Source: Coriolopsis trogii
Taxonomy: Eukaryota > Basidiomycota > Agaricomycetes > Polyporales > Polyporaceae
DNA: 64,000 nucleotides
NCBI GenBank assembly: GCA_020543525.1
Contig: JAHYIO010000023.1
Coordinates: 2,294,001 to 2,358,000 of the forward strand
Reading direction: 5' to 3'
Part shown: positions 10,485-20,729 of the stretch, one piece after another
Layout of the letters: every line of letters begins with the position of its first letter
Position numbering within the stretch: the stretch's first letter is position 1
Program-made: the position numbers and the translations under genes
The notes under the pieces: model-generated
What the model was told of the DNA's origin: nothing
Database searches by the model: none
The model's input: only the letters and a program-made list of their open reading frames with translations

Positions 10485-12001
10485 ATGGCAATTTCGGCGT
10501 CCACGAAGAGGGCTATCTTTGATGGTGCGTACTCGTGACCCACTATGTCTGCATGGACGGGCTCAGTGCTAACACGTCTCGCAAGTGGCCATATTTGCTG
10601 CGTCGCAGGTGCGTTCACCATATGATCCACTCTTGAGAATGGCGTGGACGCTCATGTGCTCTGACAGGTGGCCCTATACTACACGCTACGAGTACGTCCC
10701 GCCTATGACCCTCTGCTGCAGCACATCCTTACTTTATCAGTGGGTAATGGATACTATGTCTCCCGTGGAGAAAAAGGAAGTCAAGCAGAAAAGTCTGAAA
10801 GCATTGGAGAGCTTGGGACATAAGGACCTGAAGCTGGATGAATACGAAAGTACGTCGCCCTCTATCAAGCCTTTGCATATTCATGACCATGCGTTTTCAG
10901 GCCAAATCGCGTCCGAGATCATCCACCCAGACGATATTGAGGTTCGCTTCTCAGGTACGTACATGCACAATCGTCCAATATCTTTCGCGTGACTCATGTC
11001 ACCGTCCGCTCGCAAGACATTGGCGGATTGGAACCCATCATATCCTCCCTCCGCGAATCTGTCATATACCCGCTCCTCTACCCCCACCTCTTCAACTCAT
11101 CCTCTCTCCTCGGCGCACCCAAAGGCGTGCTCCTCTTTGGCCCACCGGGCTGCGGTAAGACGATGCTCGCGAAGGCGCTGGCCAAGGAGTCCGGCGCGAC
11201 GTTCATCAACATTGCCGCCTCGGTGCTCACCAACAAGTGGTACGGCGAGTCGAACAAGCTCGTCGCCGGCCTGTTCTCGCTCGCGCGCAAGACCCAACCG
11301 AGCATCGTGTTCATTGACGAGATTGACTCGTTCCTGAGGGAGAGGACAAAGGGCGATCATGAGGTGACGGGGATGATGAAAGCCGAGTTCATGACGTGAG
11401 TCTCTGCCCCTTCCTCTAAACATCTGAGCGGGGCGCTCAGTCGAGAGATAGCCTCTGGGACGGGCTCACATCCAGCACCGACCGAATACTGGTCCTCGGC
11501 GCAACAAACCGACCAAACGACATTGACTCCGCTATCCTCCGTCGCATGCCGAAACGCTTCTCCGTCGGACTTCCGGACGTGGACCAGCGGCAGAAGATCC
11601 TCACGCTTGTACGCAGCACTTCCTCGCCTTCTCCGTGGCATATACTGATCATGTTTCCAAACATGATTATACAGATGCTCAAGGACACGCCGCTCGTCGA
11701 AGGTTTCTCGATTCGCGCGCTGGCGGAGCAGGCCGAGGGTCTGTCGGGGTCAGACCTCAAGGAGCTCTGCAGGAACGCAGCTATGCGGCCCATGCGCGAG
11801 TTCATGCGCGAAGTAGACGGCGACCACGCAAAGCTCGCAGAAGCCCAGTCAGAGGTCTGTGCAGACATCTGTCTAAGCTGGCCCACCCTATCCGCGTATC
11901 GTACTGATAACCGATATTCTTTCCAGGGTTTCAAGCTGCGTCCGCTGACGATGGACGACTTCTTCCAGCTGGATGGGCAGAGCATACTCCCACTAGACTG
12001 A
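10485..12001 (+). CDS. MSP1: Msp1/ATAD1-type membrane AAA+ ATPase
   Basis: Nine exons give ~346 residues: 10485-10524, 10586-10608, 10668-10691, 10741-10849, 10901-10954, 11017-11395, 11452-11608, 11675-11854, 11927-12001. All joins are in phase. Msp1 extracts mislocalised tail-anchored proteins and stalled precursors from the outer mitochondrial and peroxisomal membrane. The N-terminus has one membrane span ([19 protein letters not shown]), then a linker, IEVRFSDIGGLE, Walker [10 protein letters not shown], the pore loop KWYGE, Walker B IVFIDEID, sensor ATNRPNDID and arginine finger region ILRRMPKRF. The C-terminal helical part ([14 protein letters not shown]) is intact. Two micro-exons (23 and 24 nt) encode most of the membrane span. 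The length and domain order match the family. Confidence 0.93.
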
Positions 12002-12289
12002 CGACGTGGATCGGTCCACCCACTCTCCAGTTTCGTATGCTTTCACGGACGTCACGACCCAGCACGGTGTACATGTATGCACATAACGTATCGACTCTTA
12101 ATGCAGCTAGATATAGATCCCGCTCTATCCGTCCTGAGAAATGCTCGTGGAGTCGCTTCCACCATGCCGCTCCGTCGGCTCCCCGGGCCGATGGAAACCA
12201 GGTATGCGTGCGCGGGCGAGTACCTCACTACAAGGATACCGGGACATGCCAGTCCAAATCGGATATCGGTGTGATCCACGTAGTGTATG

Positions 12290-12375
12290 GGGCAGAATTG
12301 TTTTGGTCCATTCTGCCGGCAGATATGGCAGAATGGCAAATGCCGGGCCCGGCAGAATGTGGCAGAAAGGTAAGC
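12290..12375. repeat. TGGCA/TGCCA-rich inverted repeat cluster (left)
   Basis: Many copies of GGCAGA and GGCAAAT words in both orientations (for example gccggcagatatggcag and ggcaaatgcc) form several short hairpins. A matching cluster lies at 13340-13431, on the other side of the small inverted-repeat element, so the two may be ends of one older element. Confidence 0.55.
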
Positions 12376-12651
12376 GCCTACGAGACGAACAGCGACAGAA
12401 GGAGTTATTTTAGTTATATCTCTCGTTGTTTGGCTCAATTGCGACCCCAAAATTACACAGGTGATGTGTGAGTGGTGAGTGAGTCTGGGTGAGTCCGAGC
12501 GACAGCCATCCTTATACCAGTTCAAGCGAGAACTGGCAGGGATAATGAATCTGAAGTGCTCGACAATCAAAACTACTAAGATTCTTGGGTCCTGATTGGC
12601 GTAATTAGTCCAACCCCCGAGCCTGCACCTTCCATATATGTGCAAGGCGCT

Positions 12652-13336
12652 TACTATCGCTCCCCTAGAGTTCGGAGGTTAGCCGAGGAGCCTGCTGTAT
12701 CTTCCCTCCCTCAACCCCGATAATGCTGAAATTCGGTACATCAACGAAGCGTAGTACAAACAGCGAGCCTGCAAATTTTGGTGAGAGTACAACAAAAACT
12801 GAGTGTTTGAACAGAGTAAGAGGTGCCCTCCCCTAGTGTTCGGAGGTTTCTCCGCGCGCAGTGTCACAATCAGTCACACTGCCGAAGGATGCCGGTTATG
12901 ATCTCCGACTGATGTCCCCCTCTGGAAATGGGCGCCACATGTCGGGTAACCGAAACTAGCGCTCTTGAAAGTCACGCTCGAGGACCTCGAGGACATACTC
13001 TCTACATCTGTCCCATACACAGTATGTAGAGGCTCGGAAAATTTGATATTGGACTTTTCATACCTGGAGAAATAAGTCTGTGAATTTTTAGTGAGAGCGC
13101 CCGCCATTCAAATCCAGGCGAGGGTCGCAAACGCAAGAGGGACCCATCTCCGGAACACTTTTTGCCCAAGATCGCAACGACCTCACCTCCGTTTCATCTC
13201 GTTCTTTTTTAAATACATTACTCGTATCTGTGCCCACATATTTGTATAATTTCAGCATTCTGAAGTCGTAAACGAGCGAGCTACACCCTTATCTCCGAAC
13301 ACTAGGGCACCTCCGAACACTAGGGGAGCGATAGTA
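12652..13336. mobile_element. Small non-autonomous element with 28-bp terminal inverted repeats
   Basis: The left end (12652-12679, starting tactatcgctcccctag) and right end (13309-13336) are inverted copies of 28 bp with one mismatch, enclosing 685 bp. The flanks carry GCT on both sides (12649-12651 and 13337-13339), a possible 3-bp target duplication. The core word CCCTAG(A/T)GTTCGGAG recurs inside at about 12831 and, inverted, at about 13293. No transposase frame is present, so it would need a helper in trans. The superfamily is unclear: a 3-bp duplication fits CACTA or Harbinger types, but the terminal bases are not typical of either. Confidence 0.65.
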
Positions 13337-13339
13337 GCT

Positions 13340-13431
13340 ATCTGCCACTATCTGCCAGGACTGCTCTCCGGCAAAATGGCAAATGCCGCTTGGCAAATGC
13401 CAGTGGCAGATTGGCAGCATTCTGCCTCGCA
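13340..13431. repeat. TGGCA/TGCCA-rich inverted repeat cluster (right)
   Basis: Counterpart of the 12290-12375 cluster: repeated tctgcca, ggcaaatgcc and ggcagat words in both orientations directly after the small inverted-repeat element. Together they suggest the small element is nested in, or mobilised with, an older palindrome-rich repeat. Confidence 0.55.
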
Positions 13432-13898
13432 CACTAGATCATCCACGCCAGTGTCCAATTGTTCACGTCGACGCCTAGAGTCCAAAAGCTTCGAATTCGT
13501 GGTTTCTCACAGTACGACCACATAAGGGCTTATTACCATCCGTTAATTGTTCAGCCGTGTCAACGTCACAACCAGCACGGTCTGGCTGGATATACCACCG
13601 CCTCGTCATGAGCAACTTCACCTCAAAATGAGTCGACTGTGCAGAATAGGAATTCTGGGTATTCGCGATGCATAGCGCTGGGTATATCTGCTTCCCAGGA
13701 AACGGCTTGCGATCCATTCCTTCTGACGACTTGAATGCGACTCCGAGGGCAACTCATGTTCAAACAGTTTCGAGTGTGAAGCGCCGAACGATGAACACTT
13801 GACAGTTACGGGAACGCACACTGATACCGCAGCAGGTATGACATCCCTTCTCCCGCTTATCTCATCGCATGCTAATAGCTGTGTTTGGTTGAGAGTGC

Positions 13899-15959
13899 AT
13901 GGCTCGAGCCATCTTCCATTTGCCCATGTCTCGCCACTTACCAATTCTCAACACAGACGTTCTCGTGGAAATATTCTCTCAGCTCACTTATATTCCATAT
14001 TCACTTTTGGAGCTCGAGAAGCTACATGGACAAGACGCACGAGCGATGCGCAAGGGGCTATGGAGTGCGGCCCTCGCTTGTCGAGCATTCGCTCTCCCGG
14101 CAACCGAGGCGCTCTGGTCTACGCTACACAACGGGTTCTTCCACATCTTCACCCAGTTCGCGGCTTTCGATGGGTGGAGGACTCAAGCGCAGTCACCAGT
14201 ACGTAGCCCTATTTCTTACAAGCTTCGTCATACTCAGCTCATGTCCTTGCAGGTCGTATATGGCGACATACCGGCCCCAGACTGGGATCTCTTTCGTCTG
14301 CTCGCCAGACGGGTTCGCTGTGTGGTTTACCAAGACTGCGAAGTCAAGTCGTCCGTCCTTTGCACTCTTCTGGCCGCTCATCACGCCCACACCAACGCCC
14401 CTCTCTTCCCGAATCTCCGCGTCTTGATATGGCCAGGGTCACTCCATAAGCCCAATCGGAGAGATTTGCTCAAGTGCCTCTTACAGCAGTCTCTGTCGCA
14501 CATTATGTTCATCAAGGAAGCCAAGGCCACTCCCGGCGGGCCTGCACTGATCACGACTACTGATATCGCCGAGAACATCTCCCTCGTGGCCGCAACTCGT
14601 CCTGGAATTCCTCACGTCCGAATCGTCTGCGCGTCCTCTCCTCTGGGTGGTCGTCACTTCACCCTCGGTGCTTTCCACTACCTTCGAACTCTACACATAG
14701 ACCAATGCGCCCACGTCTTATTCAGAGACTTGGCGTTGCTCAAACTACTAGAAGAGGTCCATGTCGCGACCTGCATGTATCACGCCTATCGAGGTGACCC
14801 TTCAACGCCTACAGTCACTGGTTTTCCGACTCTCCGCAAGATTTCCTTGCGTGGTCTTCTCATGAGTGCCCGTGAAGATGCCCTCTCTATTCTTGCCGCT
14901 GTCACTTCGCCTCGCGTCACTGATCTCACTCTCTGCTGCGATCCATCTTATGCTATGTCGACTCCGAGTCCGGTCTCGTACGTGCAACGACTCTCTGTCA
15001 TCCGCTCCCTGCAGACCCTCCGCTACCTCGACCTCCACATCGACATGCGACTCGCCTCCGGAGGAGACCCCAAGCGCTCGATCCTCGCCAGTGTTCGCAA
15101 GCTCCTCAATCATCTCCAGTACCTCCGTCACCTCGAAGACGTCCGCCTATGCACCCTCTGCCAGTTCCCAGAGCTCACCGACAGCGACCTCGATCTCATC
15201 GGCCTCGCCTGGCACCGTCTCGCCCGTCTCTCCATCGTCCCCCACTTTCCCAACAAGCTCTCGCCCCTCGCGCACGCGTTCGGCAGCGCCGGCTCACGGC
15301 CGTCCCTCTGGGGCCTCGTGCGCCTGGCAGAGACGTGCAGCGCTCTAGAGATCCTCGACGTGGAGATCTCGAGCGTGTCCGTCCACCAGTCCGTCCTCCT
15401 CGACGCGCACGCAAACTCCACCCTCTTCTCCCACACCCAGCTGAACGTGAAGCTCCGCCGGATGGCGCTCGCGCGACCGGGATACCGCGCGCGCGTGACG
15501 ATCGCGAACGTCGAGCGCGTCGCGGCCGCGCTCCACCGGCTCTTCCCTCGCCTGACCGGCCTGACCCCGGAGCATGAGGAGCAGCCCGGCGTGCAGAGCG
15601 GGAGGTCTGAACCACAGCAGGTCGGGCCTACCGATGTGGACAGGCTGCTGGGCTGCCTCGAGTGCCTGCGGGGAGGCATGGTTCACGGCGTTTGGCCTGA
15701 GAAGGCTGGGCATACACCTGTCGTCCCTCGGGACACTGCTGCGACCCCGTCGTTGTTCGGTGACGTTGCGAGCGCTGGGAGCGCAGATGCGGAAGGGAAT
15801 GTAACGCCTGCATGCACATCCCAATCACCGAGCAGCGATGACAGAAGCATGTCGAGCGAGAGGGCTGGAACGCTGCCCGAGTCGCGTCGCTCGCATTGGC
15901 CGAGCCGCTTCACTGCCCGTTTGCGCAAGACTCGACTTCTGAAGATCCTGAAGTCATGA
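13899..15959 (+). CDS. F-box protein with LRR-like C-terminal region
   Basis: This is a long open frame of ~686 residues, or ~668 if a 54-bp intron at 14199-14252 (gtacgt...ccttgcag, in-frame length) is removed. Removal is likely because that stretch breaks the otherwise smooth sequence. The N-terminal F-box reads LPILNTDVLVEIFSQL followed by LWSAALACRAFALPATEALW, with a typical spacing. The middle shows repeated leucine-rich strand and turn units (LRTLHIDQC, LEEVHVATC, LRKISLRG), as in F-box proteins of SCF ubiquitin ligases. The C-terminal ~150 residues are Ser/Gly-rich and end basic. Start could be the ATG at 13926 instead. A 5' UTR intron ending at about 13879 is possible. The substrate is unknown; such genes are numerous in Agaricomycetes. 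Confidence 0.8.
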   Translation: MARAIFHLPMSRHLPILNTDVLVEIFSQLTYIPYSLLELEKLHGQDARAMRKGLWSAALACRAFALPATEALWSTLHNGFFHIFTQFAAFDGWRTQAQSPVRSPISYKLRHTQLMSLQVVYGDIPAPDWDLFRLLARRVRCVVYQDCEVKSSVLCTLLAAHHAHTNAPLFPNLRVLIWPGSLHKPNRRDLLKCLLQQSLSHIMFIKEAKATPGGPALITTTDIAENISLVAATRPGIPHVRIVCASSPLGGRHFTLGAFHYLRTLHIDQCAHVLFRDLALLKLLEEVHVATCMYHAYRGDPSTPTVTGFPTLRKISLRGLLMSAREDALSILAAVTSPRVTDLTLCCDPSYAMSTPSPVSYVQRLSVIRSLQTLRYLDLHIDMRLASGGDPKRSILASVRKLLNHLQYLRHLEDVRLCTLCQFPELTDSDLDLIGLAWHRLARLSIVPHFPNKLSPLAHAFGSAGSRPSLWGLVRLAETCSALEILDVEISSVSVHQSVLLDAHANSTLFSHTQLNVKLRRMALARPGYRARVTIANVERVAAALHRLFPRLTGLTPEHEEQPGVQSGRSEPQQVGPTDVDRLLGCLECLRGGMVHGVWPEKAGHTPVVPRDTAATPSLFGDVASAGSADAEGNVTPACTSQSPSSDDRSMSSERAGTLPESRRSHWPSRFTARLRKTRLLKILKS

Positions 15960-17174
15960 CCGTTGCCTGTTCACCATGTCAGCGCGTAGGAGAAATCCCG
16001 TTGTGCAGAGCGAGTCCTATTCAAGCTTTGGTCTGGTGCAAGTATGGAAAGCAGTGTGAGAATGTACGTAACCATGCACTGTCTCTCCGTACGCGTGGCA
16101 GGCTGACGGTCCAGCATGTAATGTGTTGCATATGGTTGAGGAAACTCCCAACGCGATTTTAGAACATGTAGTTCGTGCCGGTAATCCTCTAGCCGTACAA
16201 GTGCTAGTACTTGCTCGCTGCTCCTGCCTACGCCCTCTCGTATCCGGTATATTTCGTGGTTGACTGATGACCGCGCGCTGCCAGAACACATCTGAAACCG
16301 AGTCATCCAGCCAAGCCGTCACCCAGGAAGAACACAGCATGCGTCCGGAGATCCCACCATGGGATATTCTTCCTGGTCATGAGCCTGCGGATCTCCACCG
16401 GCAGGTGTAGGAACTTGAATGGTCCGTTGTTCCACCACCCAAGGCCTTACATGCTGTTCTCTCAGAACGTGAGACGTTCGACTGAATGTAAGTCTCTCTT
16501 TCGTGCGCGTCCTCCGATTGCCTGAGTTCTATCGACTCCGAGGAGTGCCAACAGTGCACAGCGTCGTCGGTGTTAGTGATCCCGCTCGCAGAATTCATCA
16601 ATGTCCTGTCCTGTGAATGACGCTTCCTGGTATAACAGAGAACATCGTGCATTCTAGACCGAAAGAGGAGGAGTCGGATCGAGAAAAAGGATGTGCATAA
16701 GGAGTAGACTGCGCTATCATTGAGAAGTGGGGGCAGACCGACGTCAACACCCTACCAACGTCTGCTGTTGACACTCTTAACATTGAAGAGGGTATGTACT
16801 GCTCTTCCTATGGTGTCTGGTCATGGAGCCTCTTCGCACATCACTAGCGAGAGTATGTAAGCCAAGGGATGGGATGTCAAACAACGGCGCCACAACAGCA
16901 CCTACAGTGTACTAGGCTACAGCATATGTTACATGATACGTAGAGTACAAATACACATAGACGACAACACAACCAAGATAGCCAATAAACGACGACGTGC
17001 TCAAGAAATAACTGCCCTCGCAGACGACCTCGGGCGTCCCCTCCCCTCATCGGCATGCGGCGTCTTATGCGCTTGTCTTCAAGATGCAACGGCCGATGGT
17101 ACGTTCCTCTGCCGCGACATACATTACCCAAGAATCCCAGAAGACAGGCCCAGACAGCGATCCACGGACTCGGC
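15960..17174. other. Intergenic, nothing recognised
   Basis: Convergent ends of the F-box gene and the SRA gene, with ~1.2 kb between. No supported frame or repeat was identified. Confidence 0.5.
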
Positions 17175-18708
17175 CTACGAGGACGCAATTCCAGGTCGTC
17201 TCCACTCTGCGAGCAGATCAAGCACGCTGGGCTCAGAACTCGGGACTCGGGTTTGCTGCTGCTGCGGCTGCAGCCTCGAAGGCTGCGCGACCCGTACAGG
17301 GGCCGCGTTCGTCGTGGGGGGTATGGGAAGCGGAGCGGGGGCCTTTGAAGCCGACGACGAAGACTTGGGTTTCTGAGCAATGCGCATGCTGTCTTGATTC
17401 TCGTTTGGACTCGCTTTCCGCTTCTTGCCCACGTGCTCACCCGAGGACGTTGACGCATCGGACGTGTACCCATCCGCATCCTCGCTGTCCTTCCAGAACC
17501 GCCGTGGAGTCTCCCAATATGATAGATCACAGTCAAGGGGACGTCCTCGACGCGGTATCGGGCGTTGATTGGGTAAGCGCTATGTTGCAGGAAGACATTA
17601 GCCCGTAACACGAGCTAGCAAATAATGAGGAAGGACGTACTGTCAAAAGAAACTTGCATACTTTGAATCCGCTCTTGCCAATGTCCATCCATGCCTGGCA
17701 ACAAACATGGTCAGTAGGCGTACATTGACAATAGGTGAACACAACGTGATTCAAATGGAGGTAAGATGAATGTCCGAAATACAACCCCGCATCCCAATAG
17801 CATGTAGCATGCATCCAACAGTATGATCCCTGGCAACATGGTAGACATGTACAATGCCTGAAAGGGTATTCCAACGAATGCGCTGGTACTCACCTTTTCG
17901 ACCATATACAACCCATCATACCGATAACCCGCAGCAGGAGCATAAGTGGAGTTTGATTGATAACCCCGTACTACTCGGACAGGTTTCTTCGTGATTGCAG
18001 ATGTCTGTTAATTACGGAGACGATGAGCTATAATAACCCAATGTCAAAAGGAGGACGACGCACTCGAAGAGATGCATTCCGCCCATTAGCCCACGTTTGA
18101 TCGCAAGTTTGAGGACCATCGCGAGGCTGTGCGGTCTCATGTCGGTGGATATCGTGGATGGAATATAGCATGGGGACGTACCTTCTCTCCGTCGCGGGTG
18201 TCACGTCCGCCGCAACCAGTGTACACGCTTAAAGGAGAGTAAGGATGTGGGTAGCACATTGAGCGTGTGGAGACTCACAATTGGTCGCCCTCGTCCTTGT
18301 CGTCCTCATAGCCCCCCGACAACACGACGCTGAAGCATCCTCTGCTCTTGCTCCCAAAAATTCCTGCCACGATCCCAGAATGCACCGAGGAATGATGGAG
18401 ATACAACCTGGGCGCGAATCGGCATCAGCCTCTCACACCGATATGGATGACTGATCGACGCTGCGGCAACTCACCTGTTTTCGAACGTGGATCCGACCGG
18501 GACGCCCGGTATATGGCCGAAGACGTCTCTGCATGACGGCGTGCAGTCCCGCAGGGGTAGGAAATGGGCGTTGGATGGGGGGTGGATGCAGATGGCGAAG
18601 ATAGAGTTTGTCAGCGAGGCTGCGCAAGCGCTGCCTGCAGCAGCGTTTCAAACAGAAGACTCACGCAGGTTGTGTCCGTTTAAAGTCTGGTTTGTGATTG
18701 AACCCCAT
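17175..18708 (-). CDS. SRA-YDG domain protein (methylcytosine-reader type)
   Basis: Eight exons assemble to ~301 residues with every phase consistent: 18708-18665, 18528-18475, 18407-18279, 18227-18182, 18126-18064, 18004-17894, 17694-17641, 17579-17175. The SRA-YDG fold, which in UHRF1 flips and reads 5-methylcytosine, is shown by VFGHIPGVPVGSTFENR, IVAGIFGSKSRG, SGGYEDDKDEGD, YTGCGGRDTRDG, DQTWANGRNASL, KKPVRVVRGYQ, YRYDGLYMVEKAW and GKSGFKVCKF. The YDG motif is intact. Unlike UHRF1 it has no RING, PHD or Tudor part. The C-terminal ~110 residues are low complexity (DGYTSDASTSSG, KKRKAS, a Q-rich run) with a likely nuclear signal. In a genome with active transposons it plausibly serves DNA-methylation-based silencing; that is inference. 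Confidence 0.92.
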
Positions 18709-19871
18709 GGCAAAGTCTGTGAGTGTAGTGAGGAGAACGTGAAAGCGTGCGGTGAGGAGGTGATAGTATTGGTTAAAGTAGGGAAAAGCAGATAATCCGC
18801 CAACGAGTAAGTCTATTGTGACTCATGACTAAGCACCTCGAGACTCGGCCCGTAATCTTCCGGCAGGCGCTGGCAGGACTAGCGTCATCGTCCGAATCCC
18901 ATAGTTGCTGCTAACCCTCGCGGTGAGGGTTAGCAGCAACCGCCCCGCGCCACTACGGTTGTATCACGCTGTTTTATGCAGGTAGTAATGAAAAGTAATT
19001 TGCACAACATGATGCAAAGCTCCACTTCCTATGGAAATGCAACATTAGTACTGCGCAGCACTTTTCAGTGCTACAAAAACACCCTAAAGATCGGTACAGG
19101 AATCCTGATCGACATCTTCATGAGAATGCCAGACTCTGTGCACAGCTTCCGCGACCAAACCCCTCTATACCGATATTTGTCACGGATCTGGCCTCAGGTT
19201 CAAATGTGATGAAAGGCGAGTTTCGAGAGCCGGCTCATTCATGGAGTTAGCCACGCACGAACAATGACGCCTTTAAGACGCCTTCACCTGATTGCCAAAA
19301 CGCAACTGTCGTGTACGCAAACAAACTCCAACACTTCGTCGCGGTCGAGACGATGCTCCAAGCTAGCGAAACACACCAATCAGTATTCGGACCTTAGACT
19401 GGGTGCCGGTACTCATCATTTAGAATCTGAGGCATGTCTTGCACCGTGACGGCGCGCTGTAAGGGCGCTTCCCAGACAAGGTCAAAGCGATGTACGCTGA
19501 TGCAGTAGTCCGTGGGGATCGACGTCGCAAAGCTGCTAGCTCCAAGCTGGTGTTTGAAGAGGTACTCGGGGCGATCCCTGCCAGCCCACAGCTGCTAATA
19601 AATCGGTTCACCGTTCCACTTCCTCCAGAATAGGTGCATAGTCGCAAGACCGGACCGCCTGCCACTCGTACTCCCAGTGGCTCGTAAGGGGCTCGTTATT
19701 CAACAAAGCTGCAATATTCCTAATTGATCTCGCGCATAACCTGGCACTGAGCCCGTGTAGTGCAACACGCAACTTGACCACATTAACTCGCGAACTGAGT
19801 AGATAATTAATGGTATGAGATCTGATATCCCTCTACGATCCTCTGAATACGGAGCGCCCGCCAGGCAGCCT
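18709..19871. other. Intergenic with a perfect hairpin; no gene seen
   Basis: Contains the palindrome at 18904-18940. The rest shows only short unsupported frames. Confidence 0.5.
18904..18940. repeat. Perfect 16-bp inverted repeat (hairpin, 5-nt loop)
   Basis: The arm gttgctgctaaccctc (18904-18919) is exactly inverted at 18925-18940, separated by gcggt. A GC-rich stretch follows. It resembles the subterminal hairpin of a Helitron or a rho-like stem, but no CTRR end follows at the expected distance on either strand, so the origin is undecided. Confidence 0.8.
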
Positions 19872-20729
19872 TCACTGATGAGCGACGCTAGGAGGTATTA
19901 GCTCGTCAGCAACAAAGTCTTCGCGGAGATCAACAGGTCCCCAGGCCGGCTACTCACCTGACGGCCCAGCGAGAGTCAGCCGCGTTACACTGACCGACAC
20001 CGCAGATGTCGTAAACCGCGTCGATGAGGTTCACCTGTGCGCACACCAATCCGGGCGCACGACAGAGAATCAACACGCAGAGTCCGTTCGTCAGCACTGG
20101 GTGCATGGGGAGCCGGACGAGGTTTACACTCCACTCACCCAGTTGGCGCGACAGAAGGTGAGCTCGGTAGTAGCCTGGTTCTGGAAGGACGTCTTGCACG
20201 TCTTGTACTGCATGGTCACCGTGTCGCCCTCCTCCTGCACAAGGCGCCTCGGGTCAGTGAACTATCCTGTACTAGAAAACGCCACAAGAACACTTACGCC
20301 CTGAGCGTTGGTCTTGACGAACGTCCCGCCCCTGTTCAGCTCGTCGTAGCGGAGCGCGTCGGCGATGACTTGGCAGTCCTCCTTGAGAGGAACATCGCTA
20401 GCGTTCACTCCTTCGCATTGGGTGGCGCCTACACGTCCTCCTCATCAGCGACACATACACCGACAGGAGAGAGCCATGTACGACTCCGAGGAGATGGACG
20501 CACAGTCGGTGTTGCAGACATTAGTGTCCGAGGGAGCACGCTTCTCGACAGTCGTGTGAGCGCCACAGCGGGAGACGAGGACCTTGACGTTGTTGTCCCG
20601 TCCGATGAAGTGCTCAGAGACGACGGACTCCGCACCGCACTTGTCGGGAGTCACCGCCAGTGCATGACCAGAGACGGGGGAGACAGCGAGGAAGGCAGCG
20701 AGGAGGGGCAAGAGAGCGAAGATCTGCAT
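19872..20729 (-). CDS. Ten-cysteine small secreted protein, copy A
   Basis: Five exons (20729-20504, 20428-20298, 20234-20139, 20034-19958, 19887-19872) give ~181 residues. A clear signal peptide (MQIFALLPLLAAFLAVSPVSG) is followed by VTPDKCG, EHFIGRDNNVKVLVSRCG and CRANW. The mature part has ten cysteines placed as in the two copies at 35.2 and 37.1 kb. The four introns have the same phases (1, 0, 0, 2) as in those copies, and the last exon is again only 16 nt. This copy is the most diverged and lies on the opposite strand. A TATA element sits at 20817-20823. No known domain was recognised; a disulphide-rich effector-like or cell-surface role is a guess. Confidence 0.82.

Noticed and set aside
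15128..15824. Long minus-strand frames opposite the F-box gene
   Set aside because: Arg-rich mirror frames caused by GC-rich codons of the real gene on the plus strand.
16877..17611. 244-codon minus-strand frame over the SRA gene end
   Set aside because: It runs in a different frame from the SRA exons and crosses their introns; the spliced SRA model has the known motifs.
18904..18940. Helitron 3' terminus
   Set aside because: The hairpin is right in style, but no CTRR follows within the expected ~12 nt on either strand.
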